Assembly: GCA_018812705.1 (NCBI GenBank)
Contig: JAHJCZ010000160.1
Location: forward strand, 1-45,305
Reading direction: 5' to 3'
DNA length: 45,305 bases
Source of the DNA: Candidatus Omnitrophota bacterium
Lineage (GTDB): Bacteria > Omnitrophota > Gorgyraeia > Zapsychrales > Zapsychraceae
This document shows, piece after piece, positions 8,472 through 16,304 of this stretch. Under the pieces are notes generated by a model that searched no databases, was not told the DNA's origin, and saw only the letters and a program-made list of their open reading frames with translations. The position numbers and the translations under genes are program-made. Positions within the stretch are counted from its first letter, which is position 1. Every line of letters begins with the position of its first letter.

Positions 8472-8834
8472 GTTGAGGTAAAGACTTGGTCATTTATTAG
8501 AGAAAGCAATAAAAGTGCTGGTCCTGTGCATTATTGAAAAAATTAAAAATGTATTAAGGGTATTTTGTTAAAAGAATATTTTGATAATGATGGCAGAAAC
8601 ACATTAGAATATATTTAAAATAGAATTTGAGGCTACAGATTGAATTATTTTTGTGTTATCTCGAGGGACAATTTGTTTTAACATCTTGTTTTGTATGTTT
8701 TTACGACAGGTTTAAGTTTTGTTAGTTTGTTCGTTTTAAATAAAAAAAAAGGTAAAAAAAAATGAATTATTCTTGTATTGAAATTGATAGTTTGTTATAT
8801 TGAGAATAATTAATTATTATATTAAGGAGATCGG
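8472..8834 (+). other. AT-rich intergenic stretch without a gene
   Basis: About 360 bases with no open frame that has a ribosome-binding site and no recognisable RNA. Short A/T runs dominate. The only readable signal is a promoter near its right end (8773-8801). Confidence 0.6.
8773..8801 (+). promoter_or_regulatory. Candidate promoter of the coiled-coil protein gene
   Basis: TTGTAT at 8773-8778, a 17-base spacer and TATATT at 8796-8801, followed by AAGGAGA and the start codon at 8835. The leader would be about 27 bases. Confidence 0.45.
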
Positions 8835-10163
8835 ATGTCAAAAGCTGCAAAACAAAGTTTGTTTATTTTAGTTTTTCTTTTGATAGGCAGTGTTATATAT
8901 GCTGGCAAGGTCAGCTTGGATAAGGATAAGCTGTCTAAAGAGAACAAAAAACTTTCACAAGAGCTTTCACAGGTGAGTAAAAGTGAGAAGAGCCTAAAGG
9001 AAGTTTCGAGTAAGCTCAAGCAAGATCTTGAGACCCAAGCCAAGATAGCTGATGAGCAGAAAAGAGAATATCAAAAGAAAATAACATCAGCAGAAACCAG
9101 GGTCGATAAACTTCTTAAAGATATTGATACGGTTACAAAAGATCGCGATAAGTGGGAAAGACGTATAGAGAGCGTAAAGAACGAAAGAGATAATCTTCTT
9201 GCTAAGCTTAAAGAAAAGCCAGAGCCACAAATTATCTACAAGGAAAGACCTCCTGAGCCAAAAGCAGAACCTGAACCTGAAAAAATTGAGAAAAAAGCTC
9301 CTGCTATTGCAATGCCAAAGGCTTCATATGATCAAAGGACAACGGTTGTTACTCGGGACGATGGTAATGAAGAATATTGGGCTTCTGTTTTAAGGGTCAA
9401 AGCTGAATTAGAGATTGAACTTAAGAAACTAAAAGATGAAGTTACTTCTCATTCAGTTGAAGTTGTTGAAGTTACTAGAGAAAATAATGAGCTAAAAGTA
9501 AAACTTGATATATTAAATCATGAAAAAGAAGAAGTTGATCGTGAGATAGCTTATAAAGAGAATTTAGTGAACAGCCTTTCGTTAGAGTTAGCAAGATCAA
9601 AGAATGATAAGAAATTTGTTTCTGACAGGGTTGACAAGGTAACTGCGGAGAATTCATCTTTACGTCAGCAGTTAGGTCAATTAGTTTCAACAAAGGGTGC
9701 TCTAGAAAAGACTATTGTTAGATTGACACAGGAAAAGAGAAACATTGAAAGCCAGTTAGGAAAAACAGATGGCCTTATTCAGTCTAAGATCGATGAAATC
9801 TGGGAGATCAAAGAAAGTATAGACCGAGCATTTAAATCAACGAGTGATAAAGTTTCATCATCAAGCGAAGTTGAGCTTCCTCCTATAGTAGTTAGTGCTA
9901 ATGGCGGGCCTGGAATTAGTTTTAATCCAGGAGAGACGTCACCTGGCTACGATGGTAGAGTAGTTAGTATTAATGAAGAGAACAATTTTGTTATTGTTGA
10001 TATCGGTGAAGGATCTGGTATTAATGTTGGAGATAATTTGAGCGTGTATAGGGATTCTCAATATATCGCTCGCTTAGAAGTTATCCAGGTTAGAACAGAT
10101 ATTTCTGCAGCAGATATTAGAGATCAATGGTCCAGACTAAAAGCAGGGGATGTTGTTAGGTAG
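8835..10163 (+). CDS. Membrane-anchored coiled-coil protein with C-terminal beta-barrel-like domain
   Basis: A 442-residue protein. Residues 8-24 form an N-terminal membrane anchor or uncleaved signal. Two long heptad-rich coiled coils (about 28-120 and 185-320) flank a Pro/Glu-rich hinge (about 125-155). A compact beta-rich tail from residue 370 (G-R-V-V-S-I-N-E-E-N-N-F-V-I-V-D-I-G, later L-K-A-G-D-V-V-R) resembles the small C-terminal barrel seen in FlgT-like and other envelope proteins. It probably spans the periplasm as a rod with a globular tip. AAGGAGA precedes the ATG. No family name can be given with confidence. Confidence 0.85.
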   Translation: MSKAAKQSLFILVFLLIGSVIYAGKVSLDKDKLSKENKKLSQELSQVSKSEKSLKEVSSKLKQDLETQAKIADEQKREYQKKITSAETRVDKLLKDIDTVTKDRDKWERRIESVKNERDNLLAKLKEKPEPQIIYKERPPEPKAEPEPEKIEKKAPAIAMPKASYDQRTTVVTRDDGNEEYWASVLRVKAELEIELKKLKDEVTSHSVEVVEVTRENNELKVKLDILNHEKEEVDREIAYKENLVNSLSLELARSKNDKKFVSDRVDKVTAENSSLRQQLGQLVSTKGALEKTIVRLTQEKRNIESQLGKTDGLIQSKIDEIWEIKESIDRAFKSTSDKVSSSSEVELPPIVVSANGGPGISFNPGETSPGYDGRVVSINEENNFVIVDIGEGSGINVGDNLSVYRDSQYIARLEVIQVRTDISAADIRDQWSRLKAGDVVR

Positions 10164-10166
10164 TTC

Positions 10167-11180
10167 TTGAAAAAAGTGAATAAAAAAAATATTAGTATAG
10201 AAGATGTTGCCCGACGGGCGAATGTGTCGATTACGACAGTATCCCGTGTCATAAATAATGTTCCTACCGTTTCTAATAAAAACCGTTTAAAAGTAGAAGA
10301 AGCTGTTGCTTTCCTTAAATTCAAGCCAAATGTTAGTGCCCAACGCTTAGCTAGAGGTGTTAATAACTCTATTGGCCTGGTTATGCCTGGTTATCCGGGC
10401 ATTTTTCATTCTTATTATGCGATAGAACTGATAAGAGGTATTGGACATGCATGTGAATCTATGAGGCTTGATATGGTCTTTCATATTACGAATGGCTTCA
10501 ATCCCCTTAATACCAATAATGTTGGAGGAGTGATCTTTGCCGATGTGATCGAGAACAGAAAGCAGGTTGAGGCAGCTGTTTCTGCTCAAACACCTTGCAT
10601 GGTTATAAATAATAAAGTTGTAGACCTGGATGTTAACTATATTGCAGTTGATAATGTTTTAGGTGGCGAAATTGCTGCGGATTATTTTGTGAGTCTAAAT
10701 CATAAACGTATTGCAATTGTTACTGGTAATCTGAATACTCAGTCAGGTTATGAAAGACTAAAAGGTTTTAAAAAGGTATTAAAAAACAAGAATATTGAAC
10801 TCCCAAAAGAATATATTTATGAAGGAGATTTTTCAAGGAGATGTGCTCGCCTAGCTGCGGAGGAATTTCTTGCGCTTAAAAATCGGCCAACTGCTATTTT
10901 TGCTTGTAGTGATGATATGGCTCTTGAGATGATAGCAGTTATGAATGAAAGGGAAGTAAAGGTGCCGCAAGAAGTATCTATTCTAGGCTTTGACGATAAT
11001 CCTGCCTGCTTGTTCTCATCTATTGCAGTTACTACAATAAGACAGCCATTGTTTAAGATGGCGGAAGAGTCGGTGCGCGTATTGCAATCAATTATGTCTG
11101 GAAAACAAAAAGTTCAATGCAAAAAAATGCTCCCGCCCGTATTGGTTGTCCGCGAATCATGTGGACCTTGCCCCAAATAG
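10167..11180 (+). CDS. LacI-family transcriptional regulator
   Basis: A 337-residue repressor of standard length. Residues 9-30 are a LacI helix-turn-helix (I-E-D-V-A-R-R-A-N-V-S-I-T-T-V-S-R-V-I-N). A hinge follows (S-A-Q-R-L-A-R-G), then a periplasmic-binding-like effector domain with the family motifs A-D-Y-F, F-A-C-S-D-D-M-A-L, S-I-L-G-F-D-D-N and T-I-R-Q-P. I use the TTG at 10167 because TTAGG precedes it at good distance; a GTG three codons later is the alternative. It begins four bases after the coiled-coil gene. By position it is the obvious candidate to control the sugar-transport and glycosidase genes in response to an imported sugar; its operator was not identified. Confidence 0.93.
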   Translation: MKKVNKKNISIEDVARRANVSITTVSRVINNVPTVSNKNRLKVEEAVAFLKFKPNVSAQRLARGVNNSIGLVMPGYPGIFHSYYAIELIRGIGHACESMRLDMVFHITNGFNPLNTNNVGGVIFADVIENRKQVEAAVSAQTPCMVINNKVVDLDVNYIAVDNVLGGEIAADYFVSLNHKRIAIVTGNLNTQSGYERLKGFKKVLKNKNIELPKEYIYEGDFSRRCARLAAEEFLALKNRPTAIFACSDDMALEMIAVMNEREVKVPQEVSILGFDDNPACLFSSIAVTTIRQPLFKMAEESVRVLQSIMSGKQKVQCKKMLPPVLVVRESCGPCPK

Positions 11181-11338
11181 AAATCAGTGTTTTCACTCGT
11201 ACAATTGAAAGGGCCTTGTTATTTCATAAGGTCAGCTGAAAATGTGCTTAAACGGAAAGCAGGTCTTATCCCTAGCAAAATTAGAAGGGGGACTGATTCC
11301 CGTGAGGACTGCATCAAATATGGCCTAAACGGAATTAA
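11181..11338 (+). other. Structured intergenic region with a motif repeated at 44.97 kb
   Basis: No gene is visible between the LacI stop and the mnmG promoter. The region contains AAACGGAA twice (11250-11257 and 11327-11334), with GATTCCCGTGAGG (11295-11307) between them. TTCC(C)GT inside that block can pair with either AAACGGAA copy, giving two mutually exclusive stems. The same block followed by AAACGGAA recurs at 44973-45010. A short hairpin GGCCTT/AAGGTC also lies near 11211-11233. It could be an RNA leader or ncRNA; no known riboswitch class was matched. Confidence 0.4.
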
Positions 11339-11367
11339 TTGACAAAAATTTAATTTCAAGCTACTTT
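11339..11367 (+). promoter_or_regulatory. Candidate promoter of mnmG
   Basis: TTGACA at 11339-11344, a 17-base spacer and TACTTT at 11362-11367. The -35 box is perfect, while the -10 is weak. It gives a leader of about 57 bases to the mnmG ATG. The -35 box starts just after the structured motif upstream, so that motif would not be in this transcript. Confidence 0.45.
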
Positions 11368-11430
11368 ATAGCATTCAATTATTAAAACGAACAAAATAAT
11401 ATTATATTTTTTATCACATAAAAGCATATT

Positions 11431-13344
11431 ATGAGTATACAGAAAATTTATGATTGCATAATTATTGGCGGTGGTCACGCAGGTGTTGAGGCTGCTCTTG
11501 CTCCAGCGCGCATGGGTTGTAAGACTTTGATGATCACACTGTCTTTTGACACAATTGGTCAAATGAGCTGCAATCCGGCGATAGGCGGCGTGGGAAAAGG
11601 GCAGATAGTCAAGGAAATAGACGCCTTAGGCGGAGAAATGGCAATTGCAGCGGATAAAACGGCTATTCAGTTCAGGCAGCTTAATTCTTCAAAAGGGCAA
11701 GCGGTGCGTTCTTCTAGATGTCAGTCAGATAGAGTTCTTTACAAAGAGTACATGCAGAGAGTTGTCGCGGCGCAAGAAAATTTAGATGTCCTTGAAGATA
11801 TGGCAGCAGAGTTGATAGTTGATAATAACGAAATAAAAGGGGTCGTTACTGAAGGTGGAGTTGAGATCAAAGCGAAGACAGTAATAATCACTGCTGGAAC
11901 TTTTCTTAATGGAAGGATGCATTGTGGTCCTGAAATAACTCCGGGAGGCAGAATAGGAGAGCCTGCATCAATTAGACTTGCGCAAAGCCTAGAAAGTTTA
12001 GGTTTCAAAATCCTTACATTTAAAACAGGTACACCTCCTCGAATAGACGGTAAAACAATAAATTTTGATAAACTAATTCCCCAATCTTCTGATGAAAAGC
12101 CTGTCCCATTTTCATTTAAAACAGGCAGTATTCCGAAGGATAAAAAACTATTATGCTGTTATATTACTCATACTAGTGAAAAGACACACGATATAATAAA
12201 AGCAAATATGCATCTTTCACCGATGTATTCCGGGCAGATCACAAATGCTACTGGAGTACGATATTGTCCTTCAATAGAAGATAAACTGAAAAAATTTCCA
12301 GACAGGCAAACTCATCAAGTGTTCTTGGAGCCGGATGGTTTGGATGCTGATATATATTATCCCAATGGTGTTTCTACGGGTCTGCCTGCGGATGTTCAGG
12401 TTGAGATGATACACTCCATAAGGGGTCTTGAGGACGCAGATATGTTGCTGCCGGGATATTCAATTGAACATAGTGTTATCCCGCCGACTGAACTGACACC
12501 TTGTTTAGAGACAAAAAGGATCAAAGGCTTATTCTTGGCTGGTCAGGTCAATGGAACAACGGGCTATGAAGAAGCAGCCGGGCAAGGGATCATTGCAGGT
12601 ATTAATGCTGCCTTAAAAGTTAAGGGTAACGAGCCGTTCATATTAGGCCGAGATGAAGCATATATAGGGGTGTTGATCGATGATCTGGTGACCAAAGGAA
12701 CAGAAGAACCTTATAGAATGTTTACTTCCCGAGTAGAATACCGATTGATCGTTAGAGAAGACAATGCGGACAAAAGGTTGTGTAAATATGGATATGAGTT
12801 TGGTCTTTTAGATAAAGAGTATTATGAAAAAGTCTGTTCGAAATATAGAGCTATTGAAGAAGAACTGGAATGTTTGAGGTCAAATAAAGTTTCGCCGACA
12901 GAAGAGATTAATGAAGAATTGAAAAAAAGGAACAGCTCTTTATTGAAATACCCGGAATATTTAAGCGACCTATTGAAGAGGCCGGAAGTTAATTATAAAA
13001 TGATAGCATTGTTCAGAGGTAAAAAAGAGATGCTTACAGATTGCATGATAGAAAGCATTGAATATGAAATTAAATACGAGGGTTTTATCGCGCGTCAGTT
13101 CAAGGATGTCGAGAAGTTCAAACATATAGAGCATATTAAAATACCTAAAGATATAAACTATGATGAAATATCCAGTATTTCTAATGAGATAAGGCAGAAA
13201 TTGAAAACATTTGAGCCGGTTAATTTAGGTCAAGCAAATAGAATTTCCGGAGTAACACCTGCTGCAATTTCAATATTGATGATATATATAAAAAAGATGA
13301 AATTAGAGTCAAACAGGGATAAGAATAATGCAAATGAATATTAA
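11431..13344 (+). CDS. mnmG: tRNA U34 carboxymethylaminomethyl-modifying enzyme MnmG (GidA)
   Basis: A 637-residue FAD enzyme that, with MnmE, installs cmnm5 on wobble uridine-34 of certain tRNAs. The dinucleotide-binding loop I-I-G-G-G-H-A-G-V-E-A-A lies at residues 12-23. Family signatures follow: M-S-C-N-P-A-I-G-G-V-G-K-G, then N-S-S-K-G-Q-A-V-R-S-S-R, and G-L-F-L-A-G-Q-V-N-G-T-T-G-Y-E-E-A-A. The C-terminal helical MnmE/tRNA-binding domain is complete (I-S-G-V-T-P-A-A-I-S-I-L). Length is normal. No clear ribosome-binding site precedes the ATG. An AGGGA near its end serves the overlapping start of the next gene. Confidence 0.98.
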   Translation: MSIQKIYDCIIIGGGHAGVEAALAPARMGCKTLMITLSFDTIGQMSCNPAIGGVGKGQIVKEIDALGGEMAIAADKTAIQFRQLNSSKGQAVRSSRCQSDRVLYKEYMQRVVAAQENLDVLEDMAAELIVDNNEIKGVVTEGGVEIKAKTVIITAGTFLNGRMHCGPEITPGGRIGEPASIRLAQSLESLGFKILTFKTGTPPRIDGKTINFDKLIPQSSDEKPVPFSFKTGSIPKDKKLLCCYITHTSEKTHDIIKANMHLSPMYSGQITNATGVRYCPSIEDKLKKFPDRQTHQVFLEPDGLDADIYYPNGVSTGLPADVQVEMIHSIRGLEDADMLLPGYSIEHSVIPPTELTPCLETKRIKGLFLAGQVNGTTGYEEAAGQGIIAGINAALKVKGNEPFILGRDEAYIGVLIDDLVTKGTEEPYRMFTSRVEYRLIVREDNADKRLCKYGYEFGLLDKEYYEKVCSKYRAIEEELECLRSNKVSPTEEINEELKKRNSSLLKYPEYLSDLLKRPEVNYKMIALFRGKKEMLTDCMIESIEYEIKYEGFIARQFKDVEKFKHIEHIKIPKDINYDEISSISNEIRQKLKTFEPVNLGQANRISGVTPAAISILMIYIKKMKLESNRDKNNANEY

Positions 13345-13429
13345 ACAGATCCTTTCAAACAAAACTTTAAGTTTTCTATTATTTATTGGATTTTTGTCTA
13401 TGTGTTTTATTTTTGGGAAGATCTTTTAA
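13328..13429 (+). pseudogene. Severed N-terminal segment of the TVP38-type gene (33 codons, ends at in-frame TAA)
   Basis: The ATG at 13328 overlaps the end of mnmG and has AGGGA eight bases upstream. It reads 33 codons containing one clear membrane helix (S-F-L-L-F-I-G-F-L-S-M-C-F-I-F-G) and stops at TAA 13427-13429. Reading on in the same frame, five sense codons lead directly to the ATG at 13445 of the TVP38/VTT-domain protein. That family normally has a first helix just here. So this looks like the true N-terminus of that gene, cut by a single ochre codon. An independent small membrane protein is a less likely reading. Confidence 0.7.
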
Positions 13430-13444
13430 TTTGATATTGATAGC

Positions 13445-14077
13445 ATGCGCAAGTTCTTGTCTTCATTTCCAATATTTTTATCTGGAATTATTTTTGTTGT
13501 TCTATATGTTGTTTTGACCAGCTTTATTTGGTTTGGGCCTAAAGATGTCTTTAGAATTGCGAGCGCCGTTCTTTTCGGAGCGTATACTAGTACAATACTT
13601 GTGTGGATCTCCGAGATGCTGAATGCAGTTGTTTTATTTTGTTTAAGCAGGCAACTGGGTCAAGAATTTGTTGAGCAAAAATTCAGGCTAAAGAAAGCAA
13701 AAATAGAAGGCGCGAAAGAAAGTGCTGGGATATTCGGATCTTTTGTATTAAGAATAAATCCGCTCATACCTTTTAGGTTCCAAGATCTAATTGCAGGATT
13801 ATCGAGAATAACATTATTTAGATATATTTTGGCGATATCCGCACCATCTTTCCTGCGTATTCTATGGCTACAATTTCTTTTAGCCGCTCTTGGTGTAAGT
13901 ATATTTAAAAATCCGGATATTGTGTCTGAATATTTGATGGCAAATCCAGTGGCTTTAAAGTTCAGTAGTTTCTATTTTCTTCTTGTGATCGCTCTCAGTC
14001 TTTTGGCGGGAATATTAAAGATCTCTCGATCCATGAAGTTAAGATCTTTACGTAAGAAAGCCCAAGCTCAGGTCTAA
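13445..14077 (+). CDS. TVP38/TMEM64 (VTT-domain) membrane protein, probably missing its first helix
   Basis: A 210-residue multi-helix inner-membrane protein of the VTT/DedA-like superfamily, implicated in lipid handling. It shows the A-S-A-V-L-F-G-A-Y re-entrant region, R-I-N-P-L-I-P-F-R-F-Q-D-L-I-A-G-L-S-R and the closing helices of the family. The ATG at 13445 has no ribosome-binding site. The open frame continues upstream without change, through one TAA, to a well-placed ATG at 13328. The original protein was therefore probably about 249 residues. Its 3-prime end overlaps the convergent thiF by 30 bases. Nonsense mutation, readthrough or a sequencing error are all possible. Confidence 0.82.
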   Translation: MRKFLSSFPIFLSGIIFVVLYVVLTSFIWFGPKDVFRIASAVLFGAYTSTILVWISEMLNAVVLFCLSRQLGQEFVEQKFRLKKAKIEGAKESAGIFGSFVLRINPLIPFRFQDLIAGLSRITLFRYILAISAPSFLRILWLQFLLAALGVSIFKNPDIVSEYLMANPVALKFSSFYFLLVIALSLLAGILKISRSMKLRSLRKKAQAQV

Positions 14078-14659
14078 TGCTATTTCAGCCATCTTTGCCG
14101 CACAGCTTACAACTCGGGGAGCCATAGGAGGGTGTCCTTTTTGAGTATCGGTTACATTGTCTCCAACAATAAAAATATTATTTATTCTTTTAGTGATGAT
14201 ATCTTGTTTTGAACCTAACCCGGCCATTCCATTTCCACTAATTAATATGTCTGTTTTGTCTTGATAATATTCAACGAAATCTTTTTTTTGAGAAGGATGA
14301 TCAAAAGCTTCTATAATAATATCACGGCCATGAAAAATGTTTTCTAATGAAGAGCTATCCCATTTTTTATGATGAGTAATTATTTTTGCGTCGGGGTTGA
14401 TGCTCAGAAGATAACTTTTAAGCGTTTCAGCTTTTGGCTTGCCGATATCATCTATATAATAATTTTGACGATTCAGGTTGGACGCTTCAATGTTATCAAA
14501 ATCAATGATCTCAATATTCTTAAAACCGCTTCTAACCAAGATAAAGGCTACATTGGAACCTAACCCGCCAGCACCTCCTATGCCTATTTTTATTGATTGG
14601 ATCTTTTTTAATTGATCTTCTGATAAATATTTAAGTAACCCTTCTTCAAATTTGTTCAT
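14048..14659 (-). CDS. thiF: ThiF, thiamin thiazole sulfur-carrier adenylyltransferase (family 2)
   Basis: A 203-residue E1-like enzyme that adenylates the C-terminal Gly of ThiS so it can receive sulfur. The ATP loop G-I-G-G-A-G-G-L-G-S-N is at residues 26-36, the acidic ribose-binding D-F-D at 53-55, and the conserved N-L-N-R-Q-N at 61-66. The compact length, without the zinc Cys pairs of long ThiF/MoeB, fits the ThiF type found with ThiS-ThiG-ThiH. I start at the ATG at 14659 (AAGGGTG six bases upstream) rather than six codons earlier. It is separated from the other thi genes by a small lipoprotein and a terminator, so it probably has its own transcript. Confidence 0.92.
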   Translation of the reverse strand: MNKFEEGLLKYLSEDQLKKIQSIKIGIGGAGGLGSNVAFILVRSGFKNIEIIDFDNIEASNLNRQNYYIDDIGKPKAETLKSYLLSINPDAKIITHHKKWDSSSLENIFHGRDIIIEAFDHPSQKKDFVEYYQDKTDILISGNGMAGLGSKQDIITKRINNIFIVGDNVTDTQKGHPPMAPRVVSCAAKMAEIALDLSLGFLT

Positions 14660-14692
14660 AATGCACCCTTTATACATGTATTTTTACAGCAT

Positions 14693-14750
14693 AGGAAAGT
14701 ATAAAACTTTCCTTGCTGCTTAAAATCGCAAGTTATCGCGAAGCGATTTT
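14693..14750 (-). promoter_or_regulatory. Tandem hairpins in the thiF leader
   Basis: Reading the - strand toward thiF, AAAATCGC (14750-14743) can pair with GCGATTTT (14729-14722). It can instead form a tight hairpin with a nearer GCGAT (14739-14735). A second hairpin follows (AGGAAAGT 14713-14706 with ACTTTCCT 14700-14693), extendable by AGCA/TGCT. The alternative pairing recalls an attenuator. No known riboswitch was recognised. Confidence 0.35.
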
Positions 14751-14811
14751 CTTGGATTAGAGTAATTCTAAAGGTATTTGTATTTAATGACAAGAGAAAA
14801 GATAAAGAGTG

Positions 14812-14862
14812 TAGAAATAAAAACTGACCTTTAATAAAGAATAAAGATATCAAAGGCCAGTT
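14812..14862 (-). terminator. Terminator of the small lipoprotein gene
   Basis: On the - strand a 15-base stem (14862-14848 with 14836-14822) forms with two G-U wobbles and an 11-base loop, followed by TTTATTT. On the + strand the wobbles become A-C mismatches, so it is directional. It follows the lipoprotein stop by seven bases and isolates thiF. Confidence 0.75.
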
Positions 14863-14869
14863 CTCAAGA

Positions 14870-15142
14870 TCAGAAAACAAAAGAATAAGCGGCTTTTCCA
14901 TCTTCTAAGATGACGCATTTTTCGGGAAGTTTGGCCTTGCCATCTTTTTGTTTATAATAATACCACTTTTCAGTGAAATTGTCCCTCTGAGCGCTATTCT
15001 TTGCAGTTTGTATGGAACGAGGTTGCCCCCAGGTGTCAATGACCTGAGCCTTGCTCATCCCGGTATCAATTTTAGCTGTTTTAGTAGTGGCACATCCCTG
15101 CAAGACAAAAATTGCAAAAAATAAAATTAAAAAGTTTCTCAT
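14870..15142 (-). CDS. Small lipoprotein, SmpA/OmlA (BamE)-like
   Basis: A 90-residue lipoprotein with signal and lipobox F-V-L-Q-G-C near residue 17. A compact domain follows with the SmpA/BamE-like helix-strand pattern (I-D-T-G-M-S-K-A-Q-V-I-D-T-W-G-Q-P-R, then E-K-W-Y-Y-Y). Proteins of this fold attach to outer-membrane assembly machinery, but many are uncharacterised; assignment to BamE itself is not justified. GGAGAAATATC precedes the ATG. Upstream, an inverted repeat ACTAGA-tctc-TCTAGT (15169-15184) lies beside a TATAAA box, possibly an operator. It sits between thiH and thiF but has no evident link to thiamin. Confidence 0.78.
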   Translation of the reverse strand: MRNFLILFFAIFVLQGCATTKTAKIDTGMSKAQVIDTWGQPRSIQTAKNSAQRDNFTEKWYYYKQKDGKAKLPEKCVILEDGKAAYSFVF

Positions 15143-15276
15143 GATATTTCTCCATAAAATGTTTTTATACTAGATCTCTCTAGTGTAAAAGCTACATTCA
15201 AATGTAACATATGGGATCAGGGCGCGCAAACTTATCAGGTGCTGGGTATTTGGTTCAAAAAAGAGCAAAAGTGCTT

Positions 15277-16299
15277 TTATGATATCTGGTTTTCTATTCT
15301 GCGCCAGTCTGTAAGTACAGGGTCATAGTTTTTGCTTTTTAGCATATTTACTACCTCGCGCACGGAGCGGGTATCTTCAACATCGAATTGAGGATCTTGA
15401 GCTGCAGAAATTGGAAGGTTATACCCACCCACGCACGTGGTTGATCCGGCAGACATTTTTGTAATGCCAAGCGAGATTGCATGATCTCTTAGCAAGGGAT
15501 TCTCGCGAGTAGACAGGTTAATTCCAACTCTCGGGAAAAGGGTACGAGTTAAACAAATTATCTTAATGAAGGTAATATCATCAATATCACAAATTGCAAA
15601 ATCTTGACCTTTGATCTTTCGAAGTCTTGGGTAAGAGAGGCTATATTCAACGCCGGGAAAAGTATTTTCCATTTTCTTCAAATGAGAATAAAGAGCACAA
15701 AGATCATAGGCAACATCACTAAGGCCTAATAATATGCCCAGCGAAATATGTCTAATGCCAGCTTCGGCAATTCTTTGAGGGGTTGAAAGCCTGTAATCAT
15801 AATCACTTTTTTTTCCAGCTATATGTACTTCTTTATAGCGGGTTTTGTCATATGTTTCTTGATATATGGTTACTCCATCTACCCCTGCAAAATAAAGCTC
15901 TTTGTATTCTTCAGTCTCCATTGGATAAATTTCCAAGCTTATGCTTGGGAAATATTGTTTTGCGATCGTTACGGCTTCTTTAAGGTACGATAATGGAGTT
16001 GATTGAGGAGATTCACCAGTAAGCAAAAGAATGTTCTCAATCCCAGTGTTTGCAATGTAGGACATTTCTTTATGCATTTGATCACTGGTAAGTTTGATCC
16101 TGTTAATGCGATTATGGCTGGTGAACCCGCAATAAGTACACTGGCTGCTGCAATAGTTTGATAAATATAAAGGTGCATAAAGGGATATTGTTCTGCCGAA
16201 ATATTGTTCTGTCATTTGTCTTGCAGCATTTGCAAGGGCTTCTACAGATTCCGGGCTTTTATCATTAAGGATATCATTGATTTCTGTTTGTGTGATCAT
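15277..16299 (-). CDS. thiH: ThiH, 2-iminoacetate synthase (tyrosine lyase)
   Basis: A 340-residue radical-SAM enzyme that cleaves tyrosine to dehydroglycine (2-iminoacetate), the glycine-derived part of the thiazole, releasing p-cresol. The [4Fe-4S] site C-x3-C-x2-C is at C50, C54 and C57 (C-S-S-Q-C-T-Y-C). Other ThiH features are L-L-L-T-G-E, the G-V-D-G-V-T-I-Y-Q-E-T-Y-D segment, and the late M-S-A-G-S-T-T-C-V-G-G-Y. It begins five bases after the thiG stop, so the two are co-translated. It is slightly shorter than the Escherichia coli enzyme but apparently complete. Use of ThiH rather than the oxygen-requiring ThiO fits an anaerobic or microaerobic lifestyle. Confidence 0.97.
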   Translation of the reverse strand: MITQTEINDILNDKSPESVEALANAARQMTEQYFGRTISLYAPLYLSNYCSSQCTYCGFTSHNRINRIKLTSDQMHKEMSYIANTGIENILLLTGESPQSTPLSYLKEAVTIAKQYFPSISLEIYPMETEEYKELYFAGVDGVTIYQETYDKTRYKEVHIAGKKSDYDYRLSTPQRIAEAGIRHISLGILLGLSDVAYDLCALYSHLKKMENTFPGVEYSLSYPRLRKIKGQDFAICDIDDITFIKIICLTRTLFPRVGINLSTRENPLLRDHAISLGITKMSAGSTTCVGGYNLPISAAQDPQFDVEDTRSVREVVNMLKSKNYDPVLTDWRRIENQIS

Positions 16300-16304
16300 G
16301 GTAA

